DNA of 32,500 nucleotides from Prorocentrum cordatum (GCA_963575745.1 CAUYUJ010017989.1:74772-107271); one strand, 5' to 3'; shown: positions 9,901 to 19,206, counted from the stretch's first letter. Translations and numbers: made by a program. The notes: a model not told the origin generated them from the sequence alone.

Positions 9901-10318
9901 GAGCCGTCGGAGAGCCGAAAAGGCGCAAATGCCAAAATCCTTCAAAAACCAAGGAAAATCAATGATTTTGGCCTCTTCGGACTCTCCTGGAGGACCTCTT
10001 GGAGGCCTCTTGGGCCGTCTGGGAGGCCTCTGGGGGGCCTCTTGGGCCGTCTTGGGCCGTCTTGGACTCTCTTGGGCCGTTTTGGAGGCCGTCTTGGACC
10101 ATCTCGGGCGGACTTGGAGGCCATCTTGGGCCATCTTCGCGATTTTTTGAGGATGTCCCGAGCGAAACGGCCGTTTTTGGAGGATTTTTTCCGGTCGTTG
10201 AGCACGTTTGGGGATTTTCCGGGTGGCCGGCGGGTTCTGCCGGAGCCCACTGGGGAGTTCTTTTGGAAAAAGAACCAAAACCAAAACCTGAAACGTCCAG
10301 CACGCCGTGCACCCCTGC
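3996..10318. repeat. Satellite array: nine units of about 0.7 kb
   Basis: The landmark AGCTTCGAGCCAAC recurs at 3996, 4699, 5404, 6114 (one base missing), 6819, 7503, 8231, 8933 and 9631, giving spacings of 703, 705, 710, 705, 684, 728, 702 and 698 bp; the last unit ends at about 10318. Each unit is itself built from 11- to 22-bp words such as GGCCGTCTTGG and TTGGAGGCCATCTTGGGC, plus a fixed stretch with GCGAAACGGCCGTTTTTGG and CCGGCGGGTTCTGCCGG. Two junction types alternate: type A (CCTAACAGCTC) before 4699, 5404, 6114 and 8933, type B (CCTGAAACGTCC) before the other five. Long readings in both strands arise because the words lack stops; several spacings are not multiples of three, so no frame persists. 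Confidence 0.95.
7992..8051. repeat. 30-bp tandem duplication inside one satellite unit
   Basis: The stretch from GACTTGGAGGCC to CCATCTTCGC occurs twice back to back, explaining most of the extra length of the 728-bp unit. Confidence 0.9.
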
Positions 10319-11080
10319 AAGCAGGGGGCGGCGGATTCTAGTGGCTTTCCGCCCAACCCGCCACCGTGCTTGGGTTGTGGATTTGATGCATCTTGTCTGT
10401 GTGTCGGGGTGTCCTGGGCAGCTTCTCGGGGGCCTGTTGGACGCAGTTCGGGGGCCTTTTCGGGACAATTGCGGGGCCTGTTGGGCATCTTGGGGCCTAT
10501 TGGGGTCCTCCTGAGGCCTCCTGGGGGGCCTCTGAGAGGCCTCGTGGGCTTTCTTGGGAGCCTCTTGCGCCGGAAGACTCGAAGTGTTGGGTCGGGTTCC
10601 CTCTCTGGGGGCTTCTGTTGGGGCCGTCTTGGGGCCCTCTCGGAGCGCCTTGGGTGCCTCCGAGGTAGTCCTGGAGCCCTCTTTGTTGGCCGTCTTGGGG
10701 CCCTCTTGAGTAGCCTTGAGGCTCCTTGGGCAGTTTTGGGGCGCTCTTGGGAGCCTCTTTGGCCGTCTTGGTGCGATCTTGGGGGCCTCTTGGGCTGTCT
10801 TGGAGAGTCGGAAACCCGAAAAGGCGAGCACGTCAAAATCCGTCCAAAACTATCGAAACACTGACGATTTTGGCCTCATGAGCCCCTCTTGGGGGTGCTG
10901 TTGGAGTGCTCTTGGGGCCTCTTGGGGGGCCTTTTGGGCGTTCTTCGGGCCTCTTGGGAACTCTTGGAGACGTCTTGGGCCGTCTTAGAGGCCTCTTGAA
11001 GGCCTCTTGGGCCGTCATGGCGCCATCTTGGGCCGTCTTGGGTACATCTTGGGCCGTCTTCGAAATGTCTTGCAGCAGTC
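10319..11080. repeat. Junction and diverged satellite-related DNA
   Basis: The array stops at a palindrome CCCCTGCAAGCAGGGG. From about 10430 the GGCCTCTTGGG / GGCCGTCTTGG words return in a degenerate order, and 10794-10875 mirrors the unit core (GAGAGTCGGAAACCCGAAAAGG ... TGACGATTTTGGCCTC in outline). This appears to be an old relative, not a tenth unit. Confidence 0.65.
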
Positions 11081-11362
11081 TTGGGCTCGCTGGCATCCGG
11101 GGTGGCACTCTGCTGTGCTTCCCACGACCCGACCCCCCACCCGGAAAACGGAGCACAGCGTGTCCCCCCCCCCCCCTACCCCGGCAGAGCCACCCTGGTA
11201 CCCACCCCCCAGCAGAGCAGAAGCTCAGGATCTGAAGCTGAGGCTGCATCTAAGGCCCTTTCAAACCCACACGCCGGATCGGCGGGTTTTTTATTTGTGT
11301 GTCCCAGGGCTCCTTCAAGTTTGTCAATGTTTATGTCATTGCTTGTTCCCCTGGTGTTGACT
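11081..11362. other. No gene seen; short direct repeat and foldback-end fragment
   Basis: C-rich spacer, then TTTATTTGTGTGTCCC with GGGCTCCTTCA near 11288-11317, a phrase repeated near 11482-11524. TGTTTATGTCATTG with CTTGTTCCCC at about 11328-11352 matches the outer end of the foldback at 30700-30891. Confidence 0.5.
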
Positions 11363-11475
11363 CAGGAGGGGAAAAAACACACAGACACAATTAATCGTCC
11401 ACTCCCAGGAAAATATAGGAAAATATGGGAAGTGGGAGGGAAGACAAAAACTCAAAACATATAGGAAAATATGGG
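11363..11475. repeat. Dispersed repeat, second copy
   Basis: Partner of 3235-3350 in the same orientation, with AAACACACAGACACAATT and GGGAAGACAAAAAC shared. It begins just after a fragment of the foldback end, so the same neighbours recur together at two loci. Confidence 0.75.
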
Positions 11476-12689
11476 GAATCATTTTATTTGTGTGTATTTG
11501 TTTGTGTGTCCTGGGGCTCCTTCATTGACCCTCGCACTCACCACCAGGCTGGCACCAAGACATGCCAAGCGCCAGAGGTCCCTCCCGCCCCTCGGCGGGC
11601 GGCCGGTCCGACGTGGCCTCGTCTCGGGGGTGCCAGGGTGCCCCGAAGCGGGAGAGTACAGTCGGGGCCCTGAAGAAGGAACCCTTTTCGTTGGGGAGGG
11701 GCTCCGCGTTCCTTAAGTGTGTCGCAGCTTGCCTCAGGTTTTCCTTATGTTTTCGATCGGAAATCGAAGTTTAACTCATGGAAAAAAGGAGCCTCGTTCC
11801 TTATTTAGGGTTCCTTAGGTCAACGCCCCGTCTGTACGTTGCCCTTGCGAACTTTCTCTGGGGCGAGGGGCACTTCTTGCAGGCAGCGACCATGTACACT
11901 GGGAAGGGTTCACAGTGTCCTGCACGATCGAACGGATAAGCTCCGCTGGGATTCACGACGTGTCCCTTACATCCACAACTCGTCAGCAGTATCCTGTTTA
12001 TTGTGCACACGATGAGCATATTTCCATGACTCGCAGTGCTGGGCATAAAATGGCAATGTCCATTATATTGTATATGATACACATCTATATACGTATACAA
12101 ATAATAATCAGTGGTGCTGGCTCTTTCGTTCCCTTTCCTATGTCCGGGTCTCTTTTCCACTTCCATCATGCGACCGCCTCCACATCCATCACAGCCCTCT
12201 CTGTTTCTCCTTGTCCCTCTCCCTCTCCCGCACCCGTTGCCTTCTCCCTATATATTATATTCCTCAGTGTTCCTTGGATGCATAGCAGGTTGTGCCTGGT
12301 GGAGTCCTCTCCCCATCAGTTGGGAAGCCGGCAGTTTTCATCGCTCTCGGGGGAGGGAAAACAAAAATACCAGAGTGGCCGGAAGAGGGTCAAATTTGCA
12401 GCCCGGCGACCAGACGGGGGCCAGGGTGCGAAGGGCCGAGGGAGCCCAGAGGCCTCGCGCGCCAGAGCGGTGCCGCCGGCGCCGGCTGCGACGATCCAGG
12501 ATGTCTTCGAAGACCGGGGGGGGGTACCGGCTGCAACAGCGTGGTGCGGGTGGCTGCGTGGCGTGGCCCGCGGCGGGTGCGCCGATGAGCAGCGGGGCAC
12601 GCGGGGGCGGCACGCGCAGCCCCAGCAACCAAGCCCCAGCTGGTGGGATTTTTTTTGTCGCGGGCGGACGCGGATTCGCAGTCGCCGAG
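11476..12689. other. No recognisable gene
   Basis: Mixed-composition DNA with a short AT-rich patch near 12055-12115 and a pyrimidine-rich patch near 12150-12250. Readings at 12270-12690 are Arg/Gly/Ala-rich and differ in every frame, with no domain I recognise. I see no spliced leader, tRNA or clear repeat. Confidence 0.4.
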
Positions 12690-12842
12690 CTGAGAGGTCC
12701 GGGCACCATCTCGGTCGCCCATTGGGCCATCTTTGCGCCCTCTCTGAGCCATTTTTGGCCGTCCCGGGGTCTTCTTTCGACTCTCTTGGCCCTGTTGGGG
12801 CTGTTTTCGGCCTTTCTGGTCCTATTGGAGCCATCTTGAGCT
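12690..12842. repeat. Satellite-like degenerate words
   Basis: Phrases such as TTGGGCCATCTTTG, GAGCCATTTTTGGCCG and GGAGCCATCTTGA recall the 3.8-11 kb satellite, at low similarity. Confidence 0.4.
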
Positions 12843-12879
12843 GACACGCCTTGGAGGCAGAAGTCACCGATGCCCAGGA

Positions 12880-13000
12880 AGGTGCCCAAGCCACTCCAGA
12901 CGTTCGACGCCCAGGGAAGGTGAGGTCTCATCTGGGGCGCCCCCTCTCTCAGGAGGCGCAGGAGCGTGGTGACAGCAGTTGTCTCGCACGTGTGCTGCAG
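12880..13000. repeat. Degenerate unit related to 13338-13665
   Basis: GCCCAGGGAAGGTGAGGTCTC followed by TCTGGGGCG and GTGGTGACAGCAGTTGTC-like words resembles the units further right. Confidence 0.4.
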
Positions 13001-13088
13001 CCGCCCGCATTTCCGCCCCTTGCATCATGCCTGTGGTGCGCGATCTGAGGCAACCGCCGAGCATCTGATTGAGAAACCTCCTCCCAAA

Positions 13089-13190
13089 CAGCTGGGCCAG
13101 CGTTTCTTCACCAGCTCGCCATACAGCTGGCCCAGTTTCTTGCACACTCCATCGTGAACAGGAACAGCTGGCCCAGGTTTGTCTTAAGGA
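13089..13190. repeat. Short degenerate tandem repeat (ACAGCTGGCCCAG)
   Basis: ACAGCTGGGCCAG, ACAGCTGGCCCAG and ACAGCTGGCCCAG are each followed by a T-rich word (GTTTCTT, TTTCTT, GTTTGTCTT), then a weaker fourth (AACTGGCTCAG with ATTTCTC). Spacing is about 35-50 bp. Confidence 0.6.
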
Positions 13191-13337
13191 ACTTCTGGGA
13201 AACTGGCTCAGATTTCTCAAATGACGGTTTTCTGGGTCATCTTTTCGGTTGTCCTCAAGCGCATCGCGGTGGCTTCGCTGTGTTGCTCGGATGTCGCATC
13301 TCCTCGTCCTCCCCCCCTCCCCCCAAATAAAAGAGTG

Positions 13338-13665
13338 CGGTGACAGATGCGCGCCTGGCACCACCCAGTGAGGCGAGGTCTTGTCGGATCTGGGCAGGGT
13401 GATCGTATATTCGGTCTCGCCCAGGAAGGGCGAGGTATCGTTGGATCTTCGAAGGGCGGCGCTCCGCCGGACCCCCCCAGGGGCACAGGAATGCGGCAGC
13501 AGTTGTGCGCTTGGCATCACCCACGGAGGACGAGGCCTTTCTCGATCTGCGTTGGGCGGCACTTTGCTGGCCCACTTAAAAGGCGTATGAAAGCGGCGAC
13601 GGTTGTGCGCTTGGGATCTTCCATGGAGGGCGAGGTCTCATTTGGCTTGCGAAGGCGATTCCGCC
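13338..13665. repeat. Degenerate tandem repeat, four units of about 65-100 bp
   Basis: Recurring order: GCGACAGTTGTGCGC, TGGCATCACCCA, GGAGGGCGAGGTCT, GGATCTGCG, AAGGGCGGCGCTCCGC, with starts near 13338, 13402, 13491 and 13587. The units are old and diverged. Confidence 0.65.
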
Positions 13666-13715
13666 CAGACTCGAGGGAGGTCTGGAGGAGGGAGACAGAA
13701 GGCGGGATTCGGGAT

Positions 13716-13779
13716 GAGGAGGGGAGGGGGATGAGGAGGAGGATGAGGAGGAGGAGGAGGAGGAGGAGGAGGAGGAGGA
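13716..13779. repeat. (GGA)n microsatellite
   Basis: GAGGAGGAT grading into pure GGA triplets. Confidence 0.9.
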
Positions 13780-14116
13780 CTAGGAGCGGCAGCGGAAGAT
13801 TACACGGATGTTTAAGTTGCCATCGCCAATCTGGACGGATCTACCACGCGCTCCAATCAGAAAGCTATTCTCAGGGGCATGTCTTGCGCCAGTTCTCTCT
13901 GTCGACGCTGGGAAGTTCATCAGGCCATGTGGTCTTTCCACTCCTGGACGGAGACTCCCAATGCTGAATACGTAGCACCCCGCAGTTGCGGATAAGAGTG
14001 AGGGGGCGGCGGGGACGTCGGCAGTCTGCGAGTCTCTGAAGAAGCCCGCGGGCGCTTAATTTTTACAAGTTGTACAACGAGCTCGCCGCAGGCGCCGATT
14101 TTTTTGTTCAAGCCAG
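13780..14116. other. No gene seen
   Basis: Mixed sequence without repeats or protein-like reading. A T-run at about 14098-14105 precedes the minisatellite. Confidence 0.4.
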
Positions 14117-14270
14117 TTGGGTGGGTCGCGAGGTGGGTCGCGGGTGGGTCGTGGTTGGGTCGCGGTTGGGTCGCGGATGGGTCGCGGGCTGGGTCGCGGG
14201 TGGGTCGCGGGTGGTTCGGGGGTGGGTCGTAGGTGGGTCGCGGGTGGGTCGCGGGCGGGGTCGCGGGGGA
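14117..14270. repeat. 10-bp minisatellite GGGTCGCGGG-TG
   Basis: About fifteen units of GTGGGTCGCG with G/T and A variants (TTGGGTCGCG, ATGGGTCGCG, GTGGTTCGGG). Confidence 0.9.
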
Positions 14271-14279
14271 GGACGACGA

Positions 14280-14543
14280 CATCAACCAACAACCAAAAAC
14301 CGACAACCAACAAACAACCGACGACAGACAACAAACGACAAACACAACACACAACAACAACAGCAACAACAATGACACTAACAACAAGAAAAACAACAAT
14401 ACCGACAACAACATCAACAGCACCACCACCACCAACAACAGCAACAACATCACCACCAGCAACATCAACACCAACCACAGCAACCACAACAACATCAGCA
14501 GCACCACCACCAACAACAACAAGAGCAGCAACAACACCACCAA

Positions 14544-14575
<32 letters not shown>

Positions 14576-14603
14576 CCAGCAGCAACAGCGACACTCAGCA
14601 CCG
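14280..14603. repeat. A/C-only tract of CAA, CCA, ACA and CAG words
   Basis: Some 320 bp in which the plus strand is almost wholly A and C with scattered G and very rare T. It reads Thr/Asn/Gln/Ser-rich in the three plus frames and has no domain. It joins the G-rich 10-mer array at 14270 with only a GGAGGACGACGAC link. Confidence 0.85.
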
Positions 14604-15759
14604 CAGAACCTCACTTCAGCCACGCGCCCAGGGACAGAGAACGACCGTTCGGCCCCCGCACTCAGATCATGTCGGGCTTTCTTGCCCGCTGGAGCGGGGT
14701 TCTCTTCACGATCGCCCGCGAGCCAAGCCCCGAACCTCCCTTTGAGCAGGTCTTCCCACCGAAGGCGCCCATATCTCCAACAAGCAGTGCCGATACACAA
14801 CGGCAACGTGGTGCGAGACCTTCCGAGTGCACACACGTGCCTCCCCGAAGCCAGTCCATGAGATAGGACCTCGACCCGGGCAGTGGCAGCACGTCCATGG
14901 ACTCCCGGCGTCCCCGTCGGATATCCAGGCATCTGCTAACCGACGGCGCTCACACCGAGCAGTACACGGGCCATGCTTACGCGAGAATTTCGCGCTCTTT
15001 CTTGGCAGCAGGCGAACTCACGATGTTTCTGGACCAGCCGCGCACGATCCTTCTGGGCAGCCATAGCTCTGACCTGGGACTCAACACCATCAGGCATAGT
15101 GGCCTTCAGCCTCGCGCTTCAATCGGGCCCACCAGCTCGCAAGATATCCCGATCACTCTCAGGCCGAGAGGCCATGCCGACCAACAGACAGGCCCTGACC
15201 TTCTGTGGAGCGGCAAACGTGTCCCTTCGTGAGCTCAGCAGAAGCGCGCGGCGGCGGATCGGTATCGGGCCCCTTCGAGTAGACTTTCGAATGCATGAGA
15301 CTGCGAAGCGATGATCAAGTCATGTGCGATCTACCGTGCGCGTCAGACGCGGCTATGAACAGGCTCAGCAGGTGATCAGGAGAAGCATGAGGGGAAGGAG
15401 GAGGAGCAGGAGGAAGAGAAGGAGCGAGACTCGGCGTCACATGGAAGGACGAGGCCGGCTCGGAGCGGGATTGGCGGTCGCGCTGCAGGGGGCTTCCCTG
15501 CAGCGGACAGCTGGCGACGGCCTGATCGCAGGCGTCGGAGCTGCGTGCGAGGCACAGTCACTTGGCCAAGATGGCCAGCGTCGAGAAGGGAGAGAGGCAT
15601 GAAGAGTGATGACGAGGAGGGAGGAGGAGGGCCAACCACCAGGGAACGCCTCAGCTTCCCCGCGGCCTGGTCAGCGTGGCGCCTCCCAGGTGAGGGATCT
15701 GGCAGCCCCCCGAGCCGACGCACGGGTTCTGCGAGCTGCGGCTTCGGTGCTTGCGGCCC
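14604..15759. other. Mixed DNA, no confident gene
   Basis: Ordinary base composition with several open readings of 60-110 codons in both strands, none recognisable. One minus-strand reading is listed separately. Purine-rich GGAGGAGC patches lie near 15388-15425 and 15600-15630. Confidence 0.35.
14936..15118 (-). other. Possible minus-strand exon, unidentified
   Basis: A 60-codon open reading contains MPDGVESQVRAM and AQKDRARLVQKHREFACC, the second looking like a charged amphipathic helix. No family recognised. It could equally be chance: other frames here are also open, and no splice sites are convincing. Confidence 0.15.
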
Positions 15760-15972
15760 ATCCTCGTCGTCGTCGTCGTCCTCCTCGTCGTCGTCGTGCT
15801 CCTCGTCCTCGTCCTCCTCATCCTCGTCCTCGTCCTCCTCGTCCTCGTTCTCCTTATTCTCCTCCTCCTCCTCCTCCTCCTCCTCGTTCTCTTCGTCCTC
15901 GTCTTCGCGCTCCTTATCCTTCTCGCGCTCTTCCTCCTTCTCGTCCTCCTCCTCGTCCTTCTCCTCGTGCTG
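15760..15972. repeat. Degenerate TCC/TCG polypyrimidine tract
   Basis: Starts as pure CGT triplets and passes into CTC/TCG/TTC mixtures. On the minus strand it reads as an acidic Glu/Asp/Lys stretch; this is microsatellite-like and not good evidence for a gene. Confidence 0.8.
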
Positions 15973-16050
15973 GCTCTTCCTCCGGCTCCTCTCCCACGTC
16001 CTCCTCGTGCACCTCCTCGTGTGGCAGCTCAGGCAGCCGACGCCCTCCAG

Positions 16051-16323
16051 GAACAAATTCTGTTGCGCCTGCTGGCCATACAGAGGGAAGTGTTTCTGAC
16101 CTGCCAGCGGGAGGTGACGACCTCCCAGCTGACGATGCATGCGGCTCGGAAGCGTTCTGGTACCACCTCTGTTGAAGCCCGCCGCAGACTCCTCCTCGCG
16201 GCAGTGCATGATCCTCGGCTGAAGCGAGGTACCCGGTTTGAATGTACCCGGTGTCATGGCTCCTCCTTGCGCAAGGGGGCCTTTGGCTCTGTGCTGGCCC
16301 CACGTGTGCACGCCACTCTCTGA
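16051..16323 (+). other. Possible exon, unidentified
   Basis: After the polypyrimidine tract and several AG sites (CCTCCAG at 16044-16050), one frame reads EQILLRLLAIQREVFLTC, a plausible helix, then a basic stretch (ARKRSGTTSVEARRRLLL) to a TGA at 16321-16323. The pyrimidine tract followed by CAG fits an acceptor. No family is recognised, and the minus strand is also open here. Confidence 0.2.
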
Positions 16324-16737
16324 ATGTTCCCAGGCCCCTGGCTCTGGGAGGATGTCGTGAGGTGATGGGCCGCCCGCGCCGCTGGACACAAGGCGGAGGT
16401 CCGGGAGAGGCGCGGCCCCGCCGATCGCCCGGATGTTCCCCTCGGCGCACCCCTCCCACGTCCTGGCGGTGACCCGCGCGTGCCTTGTGCTGCCTGACCT
16501 GCGGGGCGTTCGGGGTGGAGCAGCCGAGGAGGTCGCTCCGGGCATGCCGGCCGCCCACCTGTGCGGGACGGGAGGCTCTCTCTCTCTCGTTTGTCCCGAG
16601 GGCTCCCGCCTAAGTCAGGCATGAGCTTCCCCGTGAGGGGCTGAACTTTGTCGTGCGCCCAGGCTCGCTCTTGGTCACCGCGCTTATTTGTGACTGTACC
16701 TCTAGCCCCTTCCTCCTCCTCCTCCTCCTCCTTCTCA
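16324..16737. other. No confident gene
   Basis: GC-rich, with a (CT)n patch near 16577-16590 and TCC triplets near 16711-16733. A frame near 16433-16624 is open but not recognisable. Confidence 0.35.
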
Positions 16738-16768
16738 TATACCTCTTCCCGTATCTCGATATAAAACA

Positions 16769-16806
16769 TATGTGTATATATGTGTATATATATATATATG
16801 TACATG
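16769..16806. repeat. (TA)n/TGTATA microsatellite
   Basis: TGTGTATATA units run into pure TA, ten bases before the left 38-bp direct repeat. The right copy of that repeat is likewise followed by an AT tract. Confidence 0.85.
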
Positions 16807-16815
16807 TAAAAATTT

Positions 16816-16853
16816 ATCGGAGGCTGGGGGGTGTGAACGGAAGTGACCCCAAC
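16816..16853 (+). repeat. Left 38-bp direct repeat bracketing a minisatellite
   Basis: Begins ATCGGAGG and ends GAACGGAAGTGACCCCAAC. It matches 17895-17932 with two mismatches. Confidence 0.9.
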
Positions 16854-16980
16854 CCGGAAATCGGTTTCGGTTTCGGTTCGTGTCGTGCGTGCGGACGAGG
16901 CGAAGCTGCGCGAGTTCCTGCACTAGTAGAAGCCACATGGAGCCGAAAAGGTCGCCCGCCCGCCCCCCCAGGCGCGGCCC

Positions 16981-17868
16981 CCGATGGTTGTCCCGCGGGT
17001 TGTCCCGATGGTTCTCCCGATGGTTTGTCCAGATAGGTGTCCCGATGGTTTTACCGATGGTTGTCCCGATGGTTGTCCAGATGGCTGTCCCGACGGGTGT
17101 CCCGATGGTTGGCCCGGCGGTTGTTCCGATGGTTGTCCCGATGGTTTTCCCGATGGTTGTTGTCCCGATAGTGTGCCCGATGGTTGTCCCGATGGGTGTC
17201 CCGATGGTTGTCCCGATGGTTGTCCCGATGGTTGTCCCGATGGTTGTCCCGATGGTTGTCCCGATGGTCGTCCCGATGTTTGTCCCGATGCTTGACTCGA
17301 TGTGTTTCCCGATGGTGTGCCCGATGGTTGTCCCGACGGTTGTCTCGATGGTTTTCCCGATGATTATCCCGATGGTTCTTCCGATGGTTGTCCCGATTGT
17401 TGTCCCGATGGTTGGCCCGATGGTGTTGTCCCGCTGGTTGTCCCGATGGTTGTTGTCCCGATGGGTGTCCCGATGGTTGTCCCGATGGTTGCCCCGATGG
17501 TTGTTTCGACGGTTGTCCCGATGGGTATTCCGATGGTTGTCCCGATGGTTGTCCCGATGGTTGTCCCGATGGTTGTCCCGATGGTTGACCCGATGGTTGT
17601 CCCGACGGTTGGCCCGATGGTTGTCCCGACGGTTGTCTTGATGGTTGTCCCGATGGTTGTCCCGACGGTTGTCCCGATTGTTGTCCTGATGGTTGTCCCG
17701 ATGGTTGTCCCGATGGTGTTGTCCCGATGGTTGTCTCGATGGTTGTCCCGATGGGTGTCCCGATGGTTGTCCCGATAGTTGTCCCGATTGTTGTCCCGAT
17801 GGTTGTCCCGATGGTTGTCCCGATGGTTGGTTGTCCCGATGGTTGGCCCGATGGTGTCCCGATGGTGG
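16981..17868. repeat. 12-bp minisatellite CCGATGGTTGTC, about 74 units
   Basis: Almost unbroken 12-mers with variants (GGGTGT, GGTTTT, GACGGTTGT). A few short units and insertions (GGTTGTTGTCC, GGTGTTGTCC) shift phase. Readings give PMVV, PDGC or RWLS repeats in plus and GTTI or DNHR in minus; being a multiple of three without stops explains this. Confidence 0.97.
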
Positions 17869-17894
17869 ATTCCTGAGTGGGGATTCAGAGATAG

Positions 17895-17932
17895 ATCGGA
17901 GGTTGGGCGGTGTGAACGGAAGTGACCCCAAC
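17895..17932 (+). repeat. Right 38-bp direct repeat
   Basis: Partner of 16816-16853, 1,079 bp apart and in the same orientation. Confidence 0.9.
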
Positions 17933-17939
17933 TGGATCG

Positions 17940-18160
17940 ATTGATAGGTATATAGACAGGTGGATCTATCGATATATATATATATATACACATACATAAC
18001 CATTTGTATAGATATATGGATGTATCGGTAGACGGGCAGAGATATATCACATATACATATACATATAAACACGTAGATATATCGATAGGTACATGGATAT
18101 ATATATATATATATATATGCACATATATATATATATGTGTATACATAGATAGGTCGATGC
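17940..18160. repeat. AT-rich GATATA/TATACA microsatellite block
   Basis: Mixture of GATAGATATA, ATACATATAC and a pure TA run at about 18096-18118. Confidence 0.85.
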
Positions 18161-18198
18161 ATGGATATGTAGGAAAGAGCGTGTTCTACCGCTGCTGG

Positions 18199-18364
18199 CG
18201 GAAAACCGGGGGGGGTCGCTACCGGTTCGAACCCCTCCCCCCCCCCCCCGTCCGGAAAACCGGGGGGGGTCACTACCGGTTCGAACCCCTCCCCCCCCCC
18301 CCAGTTCATCATGAAAAGGGGGGGGGTCACTACCGGTTCGAACCCCCCCCCCCCTCGAAAACCG
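18199..18364 (+). repeat. Left inverted arm: three units with TACCGGTTCGAACC
   Basis: Three units of about 45-55 bp, each AAAACCGGGG or AAAAGGGG, GGTC(G/A)CTACCGGTTCGAACC and a poly-C run. The palindrome GGTTCGAACC lies at 18224, 18278 and 18335. It also fits the RNA polymerase III B-box pattern GGTTCGANNCC, though no A box or tRNA fold is visible. Its inverted partner is 19048-19206. Confidence 0.85.
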
Positions 18365-18365
18365 A

Positions 18366-19015
18366 GTGGGGGTGCGGACAGTGGTGGGGACGGTGTTGGT
18401 GGGGACAGTGGTGAGGGGACAGCGGGACAGTGGTGGGGACAGTGGGACAGTGGGACAGTGGTGGGGACGGTAGTGGTGGGGACAGTGGTGGGGACAATGG
18501 TGGGAACAGGGGGGACAGTGGACAGTGGTGGGGACGGTGGTGGTGGGGACAGTGGTGGGGACAGTGGGAATGAGGTGGAAACAGTGGGATAGTGGAGGGT
18601 ACAATGGTGGTGGGGACAGTGGTAAAGGCGGTGGCGAGGACGGCGGTGGGACAATGGGACAGAGGTGCAGTGGGGACAGTGGTGGGGACAGTGGGGACAG
18701 TGGTGGGAACAGTGGGACAGCTCAGTGGGACAGCGGAGGAGTCAGTGGGACAGTGGGGACAGTGGGGATAGGGGGAGTCAGCGGACAGTGGGGTTAGTGG
18801 GACAGTGGGGACAGCGGAGGAGGCAGTGGTTGGGTCCGTGGAGACTGTGGGGAGAGTGGAACCGTGGTGGGAACAGTGGTGGGAACAGTGGGGACAGTGC
18901 GACAGTGGTGGGGGCACTGGTGTGGACAATAGGGACGGTGGTGGAACCAGTGGGGACAGTGGTGGTGAGGACAGTGGTGCTGGGAACAACAGTGGGGGAT
19001 GTGATGCGAGCGGTG
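18366..19015. repeat. GGGACAGTGG minisatellite enclosed by inverted arms
   Basis: Irregular 9- to 15-bp units built on GGGACAGTGGTG, with G-rich plus strand throughout (possible G-quadruplex). Units grow more diverged toward the right. Confidence 0.92.
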
Positions 19016-19047
19016 GTAGGGACCGGGAGTCGTTTGCTGGCGGTGCG

Positions 19048-19206
19048 TGGGGGGGGTCGAACCGGTAGTGACCCCTCCGGTTTTCGAGGGGGGGGGGGGG
19101 GAGGTTCCAACCGGTAGTGACCCCCCCCGTTTTTTCCGGATCCGGAGGGGGGGGGGGGGGGGAGGGGTTTCGAACCGGTAGTGACCCCGCCCGGTTTTCG
19201 AGGGGG
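19048..19206 (-). repeat. Right inverted arm
   Basis: Three units with CGAACCGGTAGTGACCCC (or CCAACC) and CCGGTTTTCGAGGGG, the reverse complement of the left arm's order. Here the TTCGAA centre is altered in two of the three units (GGTCGAACC, GGTTCCAACC, GTTTCGAACC), so the arms have diverged. Confidence 0.85.

Noticed and set aside
15376-16545. 389-codon minus-strand reading with an acidic Glu/Asp/Lys centre
   Set aside because: The acidic part is a degenerate TCC/TCG tract read backwards, both strands are open, and the ends match no family.
16981-17868. Repeat proteins PMVV, PDGC or RWLS from the 12-bp array
   Set aside because: A 12-mer without stops reads open in every frame; there is no start context, flanking domain or frame preference.
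18224-18344. tRNA gene from the GGTTCGAACC boxes
   Set aside because: No A box, acceptor stem or cloverleaf around them; the flanks are poly-C and poly-G runs.
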